Source of the DNA: Beggiatoa alba B18LD
Lineage (GTDB): Bacteria > Pseudomonadota > Gammaproteobacteria > Beggiatoales > Beggiatoaceae
Length of the DNA: 64,000 nucleotides
Direction: 5' to 3'
NCBI RefSeq assembly: GCF_000245015.1
Contig: NZ_JH600070.1
Location: 2,835,411-2,899,410, forward strand
Below the pieces are notes generated by a model. It did no database searches. It saw only the letters and a program-made list of their open reading frames with translations, and was not told the origin of the DNA. The position numbers and the translations under genes were made by a program. Shown one piece after another: positions 43,535 to 53,878 of this stretch (the stretch's first letter is position 1; the number at the start of each line of letters is the position of its first letter).

Positions 43535-46035
43535 CATTATCACGACGCGACTTTATTAAAAATAATGCAATTGTTGCAACCGCCGCAGTTGCAGGGATTA
43601 GCCTACCAAATGTAGCGAGTAGTGCGACAACTGAAAAAATTCGTTGGGATAAAGCCCCTTGTCGTTTTTGTGGGACAGGGTGCAGTGTGTTAGTTGGAAC
43701 GCAAGAAGGGCGTGTCGTTGCAACGCAAGGCGACCCCGATGCCCCTGTTAATCGCGGTTTAAACTGTGTAAAAGGTTATTTTTTATCAAAAATCATGTAT
43801 GGCAAAGACCGTTTAAAACAGCCGATGTTACGGATGAAAAACGGTAAATTTGATAAAGACGGTGAATTTACCCCTGTTTCATGGGATCAGGCTTTCGATA
43901 TCATGGCGGAAAAGTGGAAAGCCGCGTTAAAAGATAAAGGCCCTAGTGCGGTTGGAATGTTTGGCTCGGGACAATGGACGATTTGGGAAGGGTATGCCGC
44001 ATCTAAATTGTTTAAAGCGGGTTTTCGTTCTAACAATATAGATCCGAATGCCCGTCATTGTATGGCTTCTGCGGTTGCTGGGTTTATGCGCACCTTCGGT
44101 GCAGATGAACCGATGGGCTGTTATGACGATTTAGAAAAAGCTGATGCATTTGTGCTGTGGGGGTCTAACATGGCGGAAATGCACCCTATTTTATGGTCGC
44201 GTCTTACTGATCGTCGTTTGTCACAACCCCATGTACAAGTGGCGGTTTTATCAACTTTTGAGCATCGGAGCTTTGAGCTTGCTGATCTTGGTATCGTCTT
44301 TAATCCACAAACTGATTTAGCCATTTTAAATTACATTGCCAATTACATTATTCAAAATGGCTTTGTTAATGAGGATTTTGTTAAGAAGCATACAACCTTT
44401 AAAAAAGGCAATGCTGATATTGGTTATGGGTTACGTCCTGAACATCCTTTAGAAGTCGCCGCGAAAAATGCGAAAGAGGTTGAAGGCGCAGAAGATATTG
44501 ACTTTGAAGCATTTAAGGCTTTTGTCAGTGAATATACAGCGGAAAAAGTGAGTAAAATTTCTGGTGTTTCTGTCGATAAATTAGTGGCTTTGGCTAAGTT
44601 ATACGCTGACCCTAAAATCAAAGTTGTTTCATTTTGGACGATGGGATTTAACCAACACACCCGTGGTACGTGGGCGAATCAGTTATGTTACAACGTCCAT
44701 TTGTTAACGGGCAAAATTTCTGAACCTGGTAATGGTCCTTTTTCCTTAACAGGACAACCTTCAGCCTGTGGCACTGCCCGCGAAGTGGGCACATTCTCAC
44801 ATCGTTTACCTGTCGACTTAGTCGTTACGAAACCTGAACATCGCGCTTTTGCCGAAAAAATTTGGAAATTACCCGCAGGGACGATTCCTGAAAAACCCGG
44901 TTATCACGCGGTTTTACAAAATCGGATGTTAAAAGACGGCAAATTAAATGCGTATTGGGTGATGTGTAATAACAATATGCAAGCCGCTGCTAATCTGAAT
45001 GAGGAAACTTATCCAGGTTATCGTAATCCTGCTAATTTCATTGTGGTTTCTGACCCTTATCCAACAGTCACGGCATTATCCGCTGACTTAATTCTTCCTA
45101 CTGCTATGTGGACGGAAAAAGAAGGGGCTTATGGTAATGCCGAGCGACGCACGCAATTCTGGCGGCAACAGGTGAATGCGCCCGCTGAGGCAAAATCAGA
45201 TTTATGGCAGTTAGTCGAGTTCTCTAAACGCTTCAAAATGGAAGAGGTTTGGACTGAGGAATTATTGAACGCGATGCCTGAATATCGTGGCAAAACACTG
45301 TTCGATGTTTTATTTGCTAATGGGCAAGTCAATCAGTTTACTAAGCAAGATGTTACTGATAGCGCGGGAAATGTTTATCCGAATAGTGAAATGGCGCATT
45401 TCGGATTTTATTTGCAAAAAGGCTTATTTGAAGAATATCGCCTCTTTGGATTACAAGGGCCTAAAAAAGGTCATGAGTTAGCGGAGTTTGAGCAATATCA
45501 TCAAGCTCGTGGCTTGCGTTGGCCGGTGGTAGATAATAAAGAAACCTTGTGGCGATATCGTGAAGGTTATGATCCGCATGTAGAAAAAGGGACAGAGCTA
45601 CAGTTTTATGGAAATCCTGATAAGAAAGCGCGGATTTATGCCTTGCCGTATGAAGCTCCCCCTGAGACACCAGACCAAGAATTTGATTTATGGCTGGTAA
45701 CGGGGCGGGTATTAGAGCATTGGCATTCAGGTTCTATGACTCGCCGTGTGCCTGAATTGCATCGTGCAGTTCCTCAAGCCTTCGTTTTTATGCACCCTGA
45801 AGATGCCACTGCACGCGGTTTACGGCGGGGTATGACGGCCAAATTACAGAGTCGGCGGGGCGAAATGTTGGCACAGGTGGAAACTAAAGGACGTAATCAA
45901 CCACCGCGTGGCTTGGTCTTTGTGCCATGGTTTGATGAGTCTCGTTTAATCAATAAATTAACCTTAGATGCAACGTGTCCGATTTCGAAAGAAACAGACT
46001 ATAAGAAGTGTGCTATTAAAATTCTCAAGGCTTAA
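43531..46035 (+). CDS. napA: Periplasmic nitrate reductase catalytic subunit
   Basis: 834 residues, standard for NapA. Tat signal [19 protein letters not shown]; [4Fe-4S] site C-x2-C-x3-C-x27-C (CRFCGTGC ... GLNC); molybdopterin-binding blocks such as [37 protein letters not shown] (with the Cys that ligates Mo), [23 protein letters not shown] and [20 protein letters not shown]. Reduces nitrate to nitrite in the periplasm using electrons from NapBC/NapGH. In colourless sulfur bacteria this could be coupled to sulfide or organic oxidation; that physiological link is inferred. Confidence 0.97.
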   Translation: MTLSRRDFIKNNAIVATAAVAGISLPNVASSATTEKIRWDKAPCRFCGTGCSVLVGTQEGRVVATQGDPDAPVNRGLNCVKGYFLSKIMYGKDRLKQPMLRMKNGKFDKDGEFTPVSWDQAFDIMAEKWKAALKDKGPSAVGMFGSGQWTIWEGYAASKLFKAGFRSNNIDPNARHCMASAVAGFMRTFGADEPMGCYDDLEKADAFVLWGSNMAEMHPILWSRLTDRRLSQPHVQVAVLSTFEHRSFELADLGIVFNPQTDLAILNYIANYIIQNGFVNEDFVKKHTTFKKGNADIGYGLRPEHPLEVAAKNAKEVEGAEDIDFEAFKAFVSEYTAEKVSKISGVSVDKLVALAKLYADPKIKVVSFWTMGFNQHTRGTWANQLCYNVHLLTGKISEPGNGPFSLTGQPSACGTAREVGTFSHRLPVDLVVTKPEHRAFAEKIWKLPAGTIPEKPGYHAVLQNRMLKDGKLNAYWVMCNNNMQAAANLNEETYPGYRNPANFIVVSDPYPTVTALSADLILPTAMWTEKEGAYGNAERRTQFWRQQVNAPAEAKSDLWQLVEFSKRFKMEEVWTEELLNAMPEYRGKTLFDVLFANGQVNQFTKQDVTDSAGNVYPNSEMAHFGFYLQKGLFEEYRLFGLQGPKKGHELAEFEQYHQARGLRWPVVDNKETLWRYREGYDPHVEKGTELQFYGNPDKKARIYALPYEAPPETPDQEFDLWLVTGRVLEHWHSGSMTRRVPELHRAVPQAFVFMHPEDATARGLRRGMTAKLQSRRGEMLAQVETKGRNQPPRGLVFVPWFDESRLINKLTLDATCPISKETDYKKCAIKILKA

Positions 46036-46060
46036 TTCATTTTGTAGTGGTATTCACACC

Positions 46061-46804
46061 ATGAACGCGCAACGAGAAAGTCGCCGTCAATTTTTACTTA
46101 ATACCGCAAAGACTTGTGCCAGTGTCAGCGTTATTGGGCTGGGAATTGGGTTATATAGCCAAAAATCCAGCGCATTACCTGCAACGGCATTACGTCCGCC
46201 GGCTGCATTAGCCGAAGCGGATTTTTTAGGCTCTTGTATTCGTTGCGGTTTATGTGTACGAGATTGTCCATTTAATACCTTGCAACTGGCGACCTTAGGC
46301 GAAGCTGTCGCAATAGGCACGCCTTATTTTGTCGCGCGACAAGTCCCTTGTGAAATGTGTCCCGATATCCCCTGTGTCAAAGCCTGTCCGACAGGGGCAT
46401 TAAATCCTGCATTGGAGAAAATTGAACAAGCCCGTATGGGGTTAGCTGTTCTGATTGACCAAGAGAATTGTTTAAATTTTCTTGGGTTACGCTGTGATGT
46501 GTGCTATCGGGTTTGTCCATTGATTGATAAAGCCATTCGTTTAGAAACCTTACACAATCAACGCAGTGATAAACACGCGATGTTTTTACCCGTTGTACAT
46601 TCTGATGCGTGTACAGGTTGCGGTAAGTGTGAGAAATCCTGTGTATTAGAAGAAGCCGCGATTAAAGTCTTACCCATCAAATTGGCAAAAGGAGAATTAG
46701 GACATCATTACCGTTTAGGTTGGGAAGAGAAGGAAAAAGCGGGACACAGTCTATTGCCCGAGGTGTTGGATTTACCTGACCGTTTACCCACGTTTAAACC
46801 ATGA
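46061..46804 (+). CDS. napG: Ferredoxin-type protein NapG
   Basis: 247 residues from the ATG at 46061; a longer open frame overlaps napA but lacks family similarity. Twin-arginine signal [13 protein letters not shown], then four cluster motifs: [39 protein letters not shown] and [11 protein letters not shown]. NapG sits on the periplasmic side and, with membrane NapH, passes quinol electrons to NapC/NapB. Its stop overlaps the napH start by four bases. Confidence 0.93.
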   Translation: MNAQRESRRQFLLNTAKTCASVSVIGLGIGLYSQKSSALPATALRPPAALAEADFLGSCIRCGLCVRDCPFNTLQLATLGEAVAIGTPYFVARQVPCEMCPDIPCVKACPTGALNPALEKIEQARMGLAVLIDQENCLNFLGLRCDVCYRVCPLIDKAIRLETLHNQRSDKHAMFLPVVHSDACTGCGKCEKSCVLEEAAIKVLPIKLAKGELGHHYRLGWEEKEKAGHSLLPEVLDLPDRLPTFKP

Positions 46805-47709
46805 ACACGATACCGACATCACCGCCTGAACCCCTCAAGCATTTGCCACGGACATGGTGGGCGCGTCAGCGTTGGCTATTCCTGCGACGATTGAGCCAGC
46901 TCAGTATTCTTGCTTTATTTTTTTGTGGCACATGGACAGGATTTTGGCTCGTCAAAGGGAATTTAAGCAGTAGTTTGACACTGAATTTATTGCCTTTAAC
47001 TGACCCATATCTTGTTTTACAAATTTTCGCAACAGGACACATGGTCGGTATTACCGCCATGATAGGTGCATTACTGGTGTTACTGGCTTATCTCCTTGTT
47101 GGTGGGCGGGTTTATTGTGCATGGGTTTGTCCTATGAATATAGTCACCGATGTTGCCGCATGGTTACGCAACCGTTTGGAGATTAAAAACACGTTAACGC
47201 TTTCTCGATCCCTACGGTTTTGGTTATTGGGAATGACCTTTATTCTCAGTGCATTAACGGGGGCGTTAGCGTGGGAAGTGATTAATCCTGTTTCGCTATT
47301 ACATCGCGGATTAATCTTCGGCATGGGGGCAGGATGGGGCGTTATTTTAGCGATTTTCCTGTTAGATACGTTCTTAATTAAACGTGGCTGGTGTGGGCAT
47401 TTATGCCCTGTCGGTGCGTTCTATAGCCTGTTAGGACATATCAGCCCTGTTCGTGTTAGTGCCAACCAACGCGAGCATTGTAACAATTGCTTGCAATGTT
47501 TTACGGTTTGCCCAGAACCGCAAGTGATTACGCCCGCATTGCGGGGAGCTGCTAAAAATATCAGTCCTGTGATTCAGAGTAGTCAATGTTGTAACTGTGG
47601 ACGTTGTATCGATGTGTGTAATGAACAAGTGTTCGAATTTAAGTTATTAAAACCAAAGCAAGTCATATTTTCCCCCTTTAAAAACAAATTAAAACAACAT
47701 AATCCATAA
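46801..47709 (+). CDS. napH: Quinol-oxidising membrane ferredoxin NapH
   Basis: 302 residues with four hydrophobic helices ([64 protein letters not shown]). Conserved CAWVCPMN and CGHLCPVG loops face the cytoplasm, and two C-terminal [4Fe-4S] sites ([25 protein letters not shown]) are present. Forms the NapGH quinol dehydrogenase branch. ATGA overlap with napG; 12 bases to napB with AAGGAG. Confidence 0.94.
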   Translation: MNTIPTSPPEPLKHLPRTWWARQRWLFLRRLSQLSILALFFCGTWTGFWLVKGNLSSSLTLNLLPLTDPYLVLQIFATGHMVGITAMIGALLVLLAYLLVGGRVYCAWVCPMNIVTDVAAWLRNRLEIKNTLTLSRSLRFWLLGMTFILSALTGALAWEVINPVSLLHRGLIFGMGAGWGVILAIFLLDTFLIKRGWCGHLCPVGAFYSLLGHISPVRVSANQREHCNNCLQCFTVCPEPQVITPALRGAAKNISPVIQSSQCCNCGRCIDVCNEQVFEFKLLKPKQVIFSPFKNKLKQHNP

Positions 47710-47721
47710 AGGAGAAAGAGC

Positions 47722-48162
47722 ATGAGGGTATTTCTATTAACTCTCTGGTTATTGAGTATTAATTCTTATGCCGTAGAAACAACGACCTCACTCTCACTGA
47801 ACGATTTGGGAGGGATACAGAACATCGAGGAAAGTGTGAGCCAACCACAACTTTATAAATGGGCACCTGATAGTTCGCCATTACCAAGGGATTATGTACA
47901 ACAACCGCCTTTAATTCCTCACCAAATTGAGAGTTATCAAATTACACTTAAGTTTAATAAGTGTTTGACCTGTCATAGTTTTCAAAATTCTAAACAGTCT
48001 GGCGCGACAAAAATTAGTATTACCCATTTTCGTGACCGTGACGGGGTAGAGTTGGATAATGTTGCGCCACGTCGTTACTTTTGTACGCAATGCCATGTCC
48101 CACAAACAGATGCAAAACCATTAGTAGAGAATGTGTTTAAGCCTGTTGAAGCCTTACAATAA
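47722..48162 (+). CDS. napB: Nitrate reductase cytochrome subunit NapB
   Basis: 146 residues. Signal peptide MRVFLLTLWLLSINSYA; two c-type haem motifs CLTCH (about 78-82) and CTQCH (about 114-118), with PPLIPHQIESYQI before the first, a standard NapB signature. Diheme small subunit that donates electrons to NapA in the periplasm. Strong AAGGAG before the ATG. Confidence 0.94.
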   Translation: MRVFLLTLWLLSINSYAVETTTSLSLNDLGGIQNIEESVSQPQLYKWAPDSSPLPRDYVQQPPLIPHQIESYQITLKFNKCLTCHSFQNSKQSGATKISITHFRDRDGVELDNVAPRRYFCTQCHVPQTDAKPLVENVFKPVEALQ

Positions 48163-48185
48163 TTAATTGCTTGGGAGTCTAGCGC

Positions 48186-48836
48186 ATGACAACGACAACG
48201 CCCTCTAAAAGTAGGTTTAAACGCCTATTAACTTGGTTACTGACCCCCATGCTGGTGCTTGGTTTTTTCAGCGGGATTATTTTCTGGGGTGGATTTAACT
48301 GGGCAATGGAAGCAACCAATAACGAACAATTTTGTATTTCTTGTCACGAGATGAAAGATAACGTTTATAAGGAGTATCAGCAAACAATTCATTATTCTAA
48401 TCGTAGCGGTGTCCGTGCGACCTGCCCAGATTGTCACGTACCTAAAGATTGGACACACAAAATGATTCGTAAAATTCAAGCCAGTAATGAGGTTTATCAT
48501 AAAATTCTCGGTAGTGTAGATACGCCTGAGAAATTTGAAGCCAAACGCGCCCAATTAGCGCAACATGTTTGGTCTGTGATGGAAGCAACAGATTCGCGTG
48601 AATGCCGTAATTGCCATAAATTTGAATTTATGGATTTTACTCGCCAACAACAGCGGGCAATGACCGCACACTCGACGGGGTTAACAGAGGGGAAAACCTG
48701 CATTACCTGTCATAAAGGCATTGCACACTCATTACCTAACTTAAAAGATATTGATAACAGTGCGGTGTTAGGAACGGGGACAAAACATAATGCGCCTGTA
48801 GTCACAACAACCCCATCAACGGGAACGGGACAGTAA
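48186..48836 (+). CDS. napC: Tetrahaem quinol dehydrogenase NapC
   Basis: 216 residues, NapC/NirT family. One N-terminal membrane anchor (LLTPMLVLGFFSGIIFWGG) and four haem sites: CISCH, CPDCH, CRNCH and CITCH. It oxidises membrane quinol and reduces NapB. Last gene of napFDAGHBC; the presence of both NapC and NapGH gives two quinol entry routes. A family B repeat begins 38 bases after the stop and may serve as terminator. Confidence 0.94.
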   Translation: MTTTTPSKSRFKRLLTWLLTPMLVLGFFSGIIFWGGFNWAMEATNNEQFCISCHEMKDNVYKEYQQTIHYSNRSGVRATCPDCHVPKDWTHKMIRKIQASNEVYHKILGSVDTPEKFEAKRAQLAQHVWSVMEATDSRECRNCHKFEFMDFTRQQQRAMTAHSTGLTEGKTCITCHKGIAHSLPNLKDIDNSAVLGTGTKHNAPVVTTTPSTGTGQ

Positions 48837-48874
48837 ACAACCCCAGCACGGCAAAAAAGGGCTTAAATAAAAAA

Positions 48875-49093
48875 ACCAAGTTTGGCGATTTTTATAAAAT
48901 AAAACAGAGACCTGCTAGGTTTTAAAACCCTAGCAGGTCTTTTTTTGTCTGAATCAGAATTCACAGAATTTTCAGAATTAGCAGAATTAAAAACATAATT
49001 TTTTATTCTTTTAATTTTCTTGTCTTTTTAATTCTGAAAATCCTGATTCAGACAAGCTGTTGTCTTTTTAAAAGAATCTCGCCGAACTCGCGT
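48875..49093. repeat. Family B copy B9, downstream of nap operon
   Basis: 219 bp. Degenerate left end ACCAAGTTTGGCGA, TTTTATAAAATAAAACAGA, palindrome GACCTGCTAGGTTTT/AAAACCCTAGCAGGTC followed by seven T, TTGTCTGAATCAGAATT with four 9-bp units, facing CCTGATTCAGACAA arm, and right end CTCGCCGAACTCGCGT. The palindrome plus T-tract should terminate nap transcription. Confidence 0.78.
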
Positions 49094-49119
49094 TATACAA
49101 GGTTCTCATCATAGACGTA

Positions 49120-49149
49120 AAAAAAGGCGGTTCAAAACCCGCCTTTTTT
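49120..49149 (-). terminator. Intrinsic terminator after bacterioferritin
   Basis: 11-bp stem AAAAAAGGCGG / CCGCCTTTTTT with an 8-nt loop, 24 bases beyond the bfr stop. Bidirectional by composition. Confidence 0.85.
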
Positions 49150-49173
49150 ACATCTGCTCATGCTAAATGTACG

Positions 49174-49656
49174 TTATGAAGAACTACCTTCGCCCATCTG
49201 CTCTTGCAAGTAGTTTTGAATACCCACTTGTTCGATTAAACCGAGTTGGGTTTCTAACCAATCAATATGTTCTTCTTCGCTTTCGAGAATGTCCTCGAAT
49301 AATTCGCGTGTGACATAATCCTGTTTTTCTTCACAACAGGCAATTGCTTCGACTAAATCAGGGTGAGCTTTTTGCTCCAGTTTGAGGTCGCACTCAAGCA
49401 TCTCTTTGGGATTTTCCCCAATCATGAGTTTACCCAAGTCTTGCAGATTGGGCAGACCTTCTAAAAACAGAATACGTTTGATGAGTTTATCCGCGTGTTC
49501 CATCTCATCGATGGACTCTTTAAAGGTGTACTTGCCTAAGCCGTTCAACCCAAAATTTTCATACATGCGGGCATGGAGAAAATATTGATTAATTGCGGTC
49601 AGTTCGTTCTTGAGGATTTTATTGAGGTGTTCAATGATTTTCTTATCGCCTTTCAT
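49174..49656 (-). CDS. bfr: Bacterioferritin
   Basis: 160 residues, four-helix ferritin fold. All ferroxidase ligands occur at E. coli Bfr positions: E18, E51, H54, E94, E127, H130; the haem-binding Met is M52 (DEMEHADKL). It stores iron as a 24-mer with haem between subunits. Good GGAG-type ribosome-binding site (GAGAAGGGT) before the ATG. Single gene with its own terminator; no ferredoxin (bfd) beside it. No Fur box was identified with confidence upstream. Confidence 0.95.
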   Translation of the reverse strand: MKGDKKIIEHLNKILKNELTAINQYFLHARMYENFGLNGLGKYTFKESIDEMEHADKLIKRILFLEGLPNLQDLGKLMIGENPKEMLECDLKLEQKAHPDLVEAIACCEEKQDYVTRELFEDILESEEEHIDWLETQLGLIEQVGIQNYLQEQMGEGSSS

Positions 49657-49801
49657 ACCCTTCTCTCCTGAATTATTAGGTCAATCGTGATCCTGTCGAT
49701 TCATTTGTCAATCGACCATTTTATTATATTAATATTATCTTGAAAAAAAACGGTGTTTTGTCAGTTTTCTTAAGTTTTCTATAAATTAGGTTTAAAAACA
49801 A

Positions 49802-50293
49802 GTGAAGGAAAATAATCCAGCCGTCATACAAACGCAAATTGGTACTTATATTTTAGTGTTACAAGCAACAAGCGCATGTCAATGTCATGTTGGAAAATTG
49901 GGGCAATGCGCCATTGCGCAGGGATATTATTTATATGTTGGTAGTGCCTTTGGTAAAGGCGGCGTTTTCGCACGGATTTCCCATCATCGCCGTTTGAGTG
50001 CACGACCGCATTGGCATATTGATTATTTACGTTTGCAACTCCCTTTAATCGCAATTTGGTATAGCCATGATACTCAACGGCGCGAACATCAATGGGCAAG
50101 TATTTTGTCTGGTTCAAAAACGATGCATATTGGGTTGCCACATTTTGGGGCTTCTGATTGTACCTGTTGCAGTCATTTATTTTTTTCTGAAACGCTGCCA
50201 AGTTTCAGCACATTTCAACAAGCCGTTATGCAAGTTTATCCAACACATGCACCCATTTGGCAATCGATAGAGTCAGAAACAGAGACCTGCTAG
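49802..50293 (+). CDS. DUF123 family GIY-YIG-like protein
   Basis: 163 residues. Matches the DUF123 group seen alone or fused to endonuclease III: GTYILVL near 13-19, GYYLYVGSAFGKGGVFARISHHRR (GIY-YIG-like core), PHWHIDYLR, a REHQWA helix and FGASDCTCCSHLF with conserved Cys. Its activity is not established; a nuclease-like role is presumed from the fold. The start must be the GTG at 49802 since no ATG precedes the conserved core. The last five codons and the TAG stop lie inside family B copy B10 (…GAGACCTGCTAG), so the natural C-terminus has been altered by the repeat. Confidence 0.75.
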   Translation: MKENNPAVIQTQIGTYILVLQATSACQCHVGKLGQCAIAQGYYLYVGSAFGKGGVFARISHHRRLSARPHWHIDYLRLQLPLIAIWYSHDTQRREHQWASILSGSKTMHIGLPHFGASDCTCCSHLFFSETLPSFSTFQQAVMQVYPTHAPIWQSIESETETC

Positions 50294-50469
50294 GTTTTCA
50301 AAATCTAGCAGGTCTTTTTTTGTCTGAATCAGAATTCACAGAATTAGCAGAATTAAAAAACGTGATTTGCATTAATTTCTTGGTTTAAGAGGTTTAAATC
50401 CTGTTAATTTTGAAAATCCTGATTCAGACAAGCTGTTGTCTTTTTAAAAGAAACTCGCCAAACTCAAGT
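50277..50469. repeat. Family B copy B10, supplying stop codons to both neighbours
   Basis: Starts within the module AAACAGAGACCTGC (outer left end missing), with palindrome GACCTGCTAGGTTTT/AAAATCTAGCAGGTC and T-tract, three 9-bp CAGAATT units, facing arm, and right end CTCGCCAAACTCAAGT at 50469. The TAG at 50291-50293 ends the DUF123 gene; the TGA of the convergent kinase gene (50464-50466, minus) is in the right end. Confidence 0.78.
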
Positions 50470-51600
50470 TACCCTCGCTACCGCTTTAGGGAGGGTAAAG
50501 TAAAAACGTGAACCTTGTCCTAAAGCACTGTGAACCCCTGCATGACCTTGTAATTTATCCATAATTTGTCTAACAATTGATAAGCCTAACCCATGCCCAT
50601 CAATGCGATTCTCATGCAAGCGAGTAAATGGGGTAAATAGTTTTTCTTGTGCCTCTATCGACAAACCGACTCCATTATCTTGCACCCAAAACGAAACACT
50701 ATTTGCTTGTTCTTCAAAACCAATTGTTAATTCAGGCGGTGTTCCACCATATTTCAGCCCATTACTTAAATAATTTGCCCAGACTTGTTCTATCCATGGT
50801 GCGTAACCAATAACTGTTGGATAAGGAACATTAGGGAAAGATAGCTCGCCTTTATAACAGTCAATTAAATTAGCTAAATGCTTTTCTGTCACTTCCTGCA
50901 AAATCATTTGCATATCTAACGGTTTAATTTCAACTTGTTGCCGTGTTGAAACCCCTGCAAGTAGTAATAATGCATCGATAATGTCGGACATTTGCTCACC
51001 CGCATTATTGATGAGCTTTAAATAACCTAAAGATTTTTCCGTCACTATTTTAAAATCGGGCGCAGTATCATAATCGCGGACTAATCGCTCACTGAGATGT
51101 ATCACCCCACTTAACGGATTTTTTAAATCATGGGCAACTGTGCGGGCGAATGCTTCAAGCTCTTGATTACGTTTTTCTAACTCATTGGTATAAGTCTGTA
51201 ATTGTTTTTGCAAACGGTGCAATTTTAAATGCGTGTTAATCCGTGCAAGCACTTCCTCTTGTTGAATGGGTTTTGTAATGTAATCAGCCGCCCCCACTTC
51301 AAAGCCTTTCACTTTATTGACGGTTTCTGTCAATGCGGTCATAAATATAATAGGAATATCGCGCGTTGACTCTTGCATTTTAATAATTCGACACACTTCA
51401 AAGCCATTCATGTCAGGCATCATGACATCTAATAAAATCAAATCGGGTTTTGCATATTCTGCTTTTTGAATAGCACGCAATCCTTCTTGCGCAACTAATA
51501 CTTTAAAACCTGCATCCGTTAAAAAATCGAATAACATGGCAACATTTGCAGGCACATCATCAACAATTAATAATGTCCCCTTATATTCATGACCTATCAT
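50464..51600 (-). CDS. Response regulator-histidine kinase hybrid (REC-HisKA-HATPase)
   Basis: 378 residues, no membrane helix. Receiver domain first (LLIVDDVPANV, phospho-Asp near D58 in LILLDVMMPDMNGFEV, KPIQQEEV), then coiled coil (about 125-155), HisKA with TVAHDLKNPLSGV (His near 160) and HATPase with NYLSNGLKYG, DNGVGLS and GHGLGLSIV. The receiver-first layout is that of cytosolic kinases controlled by another phosphodonor. Divergent from the Bat-like gene, 211 bases apart. Its TGA stop is formed by the end of repeat B10, so the last residues may have been created by that insertion. Confidence 0.88.
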   Translation of the reverse strand: MIGHEYKGTLLIVDDVPANVAMLFDFLTDAGFKVLVAQEGLRAIQKAEYAKPDLILLDVMMPDMNGFEVCRIIKMQESTRDIPIIFMTALTETVNKVKGFEVGAADYITKPIQQEEVLARINTHLKLHRLQKQLQTYTNELEKRNQELEAFARTVAHDLKNPLSGVIHLSERLVRDYDTAPDFKIVTEKSLGYLKLINNAGEQMSDIIDALLLLAGVSTRQQVEIKPLDMQMILQEVTEKHLANLIDCYKGELSFPNVPYPTVIGYAPWIEQVWANYLSNGLKYGGTPPELTIGFEEQANSVSFWVQDNGVGLSIEAQEKLFTPFTRLHENRIDGHGLGLSIVRQIMDKLQGHAGVHSALGQGSRFYFTLPKAVARVT

Positions 51601-51811
51601 GGCATTTATGATCCATTACAATGAAATCTAATCTTACAAAAATATAATCATCTATTGCAGTTAATCGTTGTATCTTAATTCACAACTGTTTTAATGACAT
51701 TGTCTTCTTAAAAAAGACTTAGCAAAATCCTTTCCTATCCCCATTTTATCTGGATAATTTGGTTTATTAAGTTTCTTTTAACTCTTAAAAATATAGACTG
51801 CATAATACATT

Positions 51812-53800
51812 ATGATGAATTGGACAGACTTCCATTTTTTGCGTCCTTACGCGCTCCTTACCTTTCTACCCTTTATCATCCTGCTGTATTTTTGGTTCAA
51901 GCGTCGTCAACAAAGCGGACAATGGGCGAGCGTGTGCGACCCACAACTATTGCCCTACTTAATCCTGCCTGAAACCCGTTCAGCGAATACCCATTACACC
52001 ACACTATTAATTGTACTCACGGGTAGTCTTGCCATTTTCGCACTGGCAGGTCCTACGATGGAACGCTTACCACAGCCCGTATTTAGAGAACAATCAGCGT
52101 TAATCATCACCCTTGATTTATCCCGCTCTATGCTGGCAACAGATGTAAAACCCAGCCGTTTAGAACGAGCGCGTTATAAAATCGCCGACATCGTCAATCG
52201 TCGCCAAACAGGACAAACTGCACTACTCGTTTTTGCAGGTTCAGCCTTTGTCGTTACCCCACTGACAGACGATAAAGAGACAATTCTGTCGCAACTATCC
52301 GCACTCACCCCCAATATCATGCCAATCCAAGGCGGACGCACAGATTTAGCCCTCACAAAAGCCGTTGAGTTACTACAACAAGCCAGCGTAAAAACAGGGC
52401 AAGTTTTACTAATAACCGACGAAGCCGAAAGCAACCACACGCTTAACGAAATTCAAAAATTAACAAACTTGGGTTACCAATTATCTATTTTTGGTGTTGG
52501 TACACCTGAAGGCGCACCTATCCCCATTACCAAAGAAGGTTTTTTAAAAGATAATCAAGGTAATATCGTAATACCTACGCTAGATGAAGCCCACCTGATG
52601 CAGCTCACAACACAAGGCAACGGCATCTACCAACGTCTAGCAATTGACGATAGCGACACAAACGCATTGTTTGCCCTGATAGACCAAGGCTTACATCAAA
52701 AATCAAACGCTACGACGCAAGAAGCACAATTACACGTAGAACGTTGGTACGAATTAGGCACTTATCTACTTCTGCTTGCCTTGCCCTTCTCCGCGTTTGC
52801 CTTTAGACGGGGCTATTTTGTCATCATCCCCCTAACAATTGGCATACTCTCACTGCATCTATCCCCCCCCGTTTACGCAGAAGAAGCGCAAGCCAAATCC
52901 TCAATATGGCAAAACCTTTGGGCAACACCAGACCAACAAGCCAGCCAAGCCCTACAAACAGGCGATGCCAAAACCGCCGCAACTTTATTCGATAATCCTG
53001 AATGGAAAGCTGCCGCGCATTATAAAGCGGGCGAATATGAGCAAGCGTTACAGAACTTAGAAACCCTCAATACACCAACTAGTCTTTATAACAAAGGTAA
53101 TACTTTGACTAAACTAGGAAAGTATGAGGAAGCACACAACGCTTATGAACAAGCCTTAGCACAAGACCCAAGCCTTGAAGATGCACGTTATAACAAAGAA
53201 CAAGTTAAAAAGTTCTTAGAAGAGCAGAAGAAACAAGCCGAACAAAATAAACAAGACAAAAATCAAGCGTCCGATAAACAGGATAAGAATAACGATAAGA
53301 AAGACCCAGATAATTCGTCACAAGGTCAGCAAAACGCAGAACAACAAGGAAATAAAGAAGGGGATAACGCTCAAAATTCACCAAAAGATGCAGGACAACA
53401 AAATCAAAGCCAAGCAGAAAATGGCGAGAAAAAGCAAGATGAACCCTCCAACGATTCGGAAAGTCAACAATCGGCAACGGATGGGCAAAATACCCAATCA
53501 GATAAGCAAGCCAATGCTTCAGAACAAAAAACACTAGCTGATAAAGAAAAAGAACAACAAGCCAAAGCGCAACAGCAGGCAAGCGCAACAGATGCGCAAA
53601 GCGAGGAAAAACCCGAAACGGATAAAACGGCAAATGCCGTGAGCAGTGAAACTACTAAACCCATGAGCGAGGAACAAACCGCACAAGAACAGTGGTTAAG
53701 AAGAATTCCCGATGACCCTAGCGGATTGTTACGACGTAAATTCCGTTATCAATACAGTCAACAACAAAATTTTGACATGGGAACGGGGAAAGAGTGGTAA
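51812..53800 (+). CDS. Bat-type VWA and TPR membrane protein
   Basis: 662 residues. N-terminal membrane helices (about 12-28 and 62-80), VWA domain with MIDAS DLSRSM (about 98-103) and GGRTDLALTKA, a further helix pair near 305-345, then TPR units (about 385-470; SLYNKGNTLTKLGKYEEAHNAYEQAL) and a 160-residue Gln/Lys/Asn/Asp-rich low-complexity tail. It looks like BatA/BatB fused to a BatC-type TPR part, as in aerotolerance operons of other bacteria. No MoxR ATPase or DUF58 gene is adjacent in this window. Likely a periplasmic/inner-membrane scaffold for protein complex assembly. Two in-frame ATGs open the gene (51812, 51815). Confidence 0.82.
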   Translation: MMNWTDFHFLRPYALLTFLPFIILLYFWFKRRQQSGQWASVCDPQLLPYLILPETRSANTHYTTLLIVLTGSLAIFALAGPTMERLPQPVFREQSALIITLDLSRSMLATDVKPSRLERARYKIADIVNRRQTGQTALLVFAGSAFVVTPLTDDKETILSQLSALTPNIMPIQGGRTDLALTKAVELLQQASVKTGQVLLITDEAESNHTLNEIQKLTNLGYQLSIFGVGTPEGAPIPITKEGFLKDNQGNIVIPTLDEAHLMQLTTQGNGIYQRLAIDDSDTNALFALIDQGLHQKSNATTQEAQLHVERWYELGTYLLLLALPFSAFAFRRGYFVIIPLTIGILSLHLSPPVYAEEAQAKSSIWQNLWATPDQQASQALQTGDAKTAATLFDNPEWKAAAHYKAGEYEQALQNLETLNTPTSLYNKGNTLTKLGKYEEAHNAYEQALAQDPSLEDARYNKEQVKKFLEEQKKQAEQNKQDKNQASDKQDKNNDKKDPDNSSQGQQNAEQQGNKEGDNAQNSPKDAGQQNQSQAENGEKKQDEPSNDSESQQSATDGQNTQSDKQANASEQKTLADKEKEQQAKAQQQASATDAQSEEKPETDKTANAVSSETTKPMSEEQTAQEQWLRRIPDDPSGLLRRKFRYQYSQQQNFDMGTGKEW

Positions 53801-53817
53801 GACAGCGTAGGATTAAG

Positions 53818-53852
53818 AATCTGCTAGGTTTTGAAAATCTGGCAGGTTTGAG
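53818..53852. repeat. Degenerate family B CTAGG palindrome, copy B11
   Basis: CTGCTAGGTTTTGAAAATCTGGCAG: arms still pair with mismatches. Located 18 bases after the Bat-like stop and 27 before the end of the convergent PIN gene; probable terminator. Confidence 0.55.
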
Positions 53853-53878
53853 ATTTTTTAGTGTAAAACAGTGAATTA

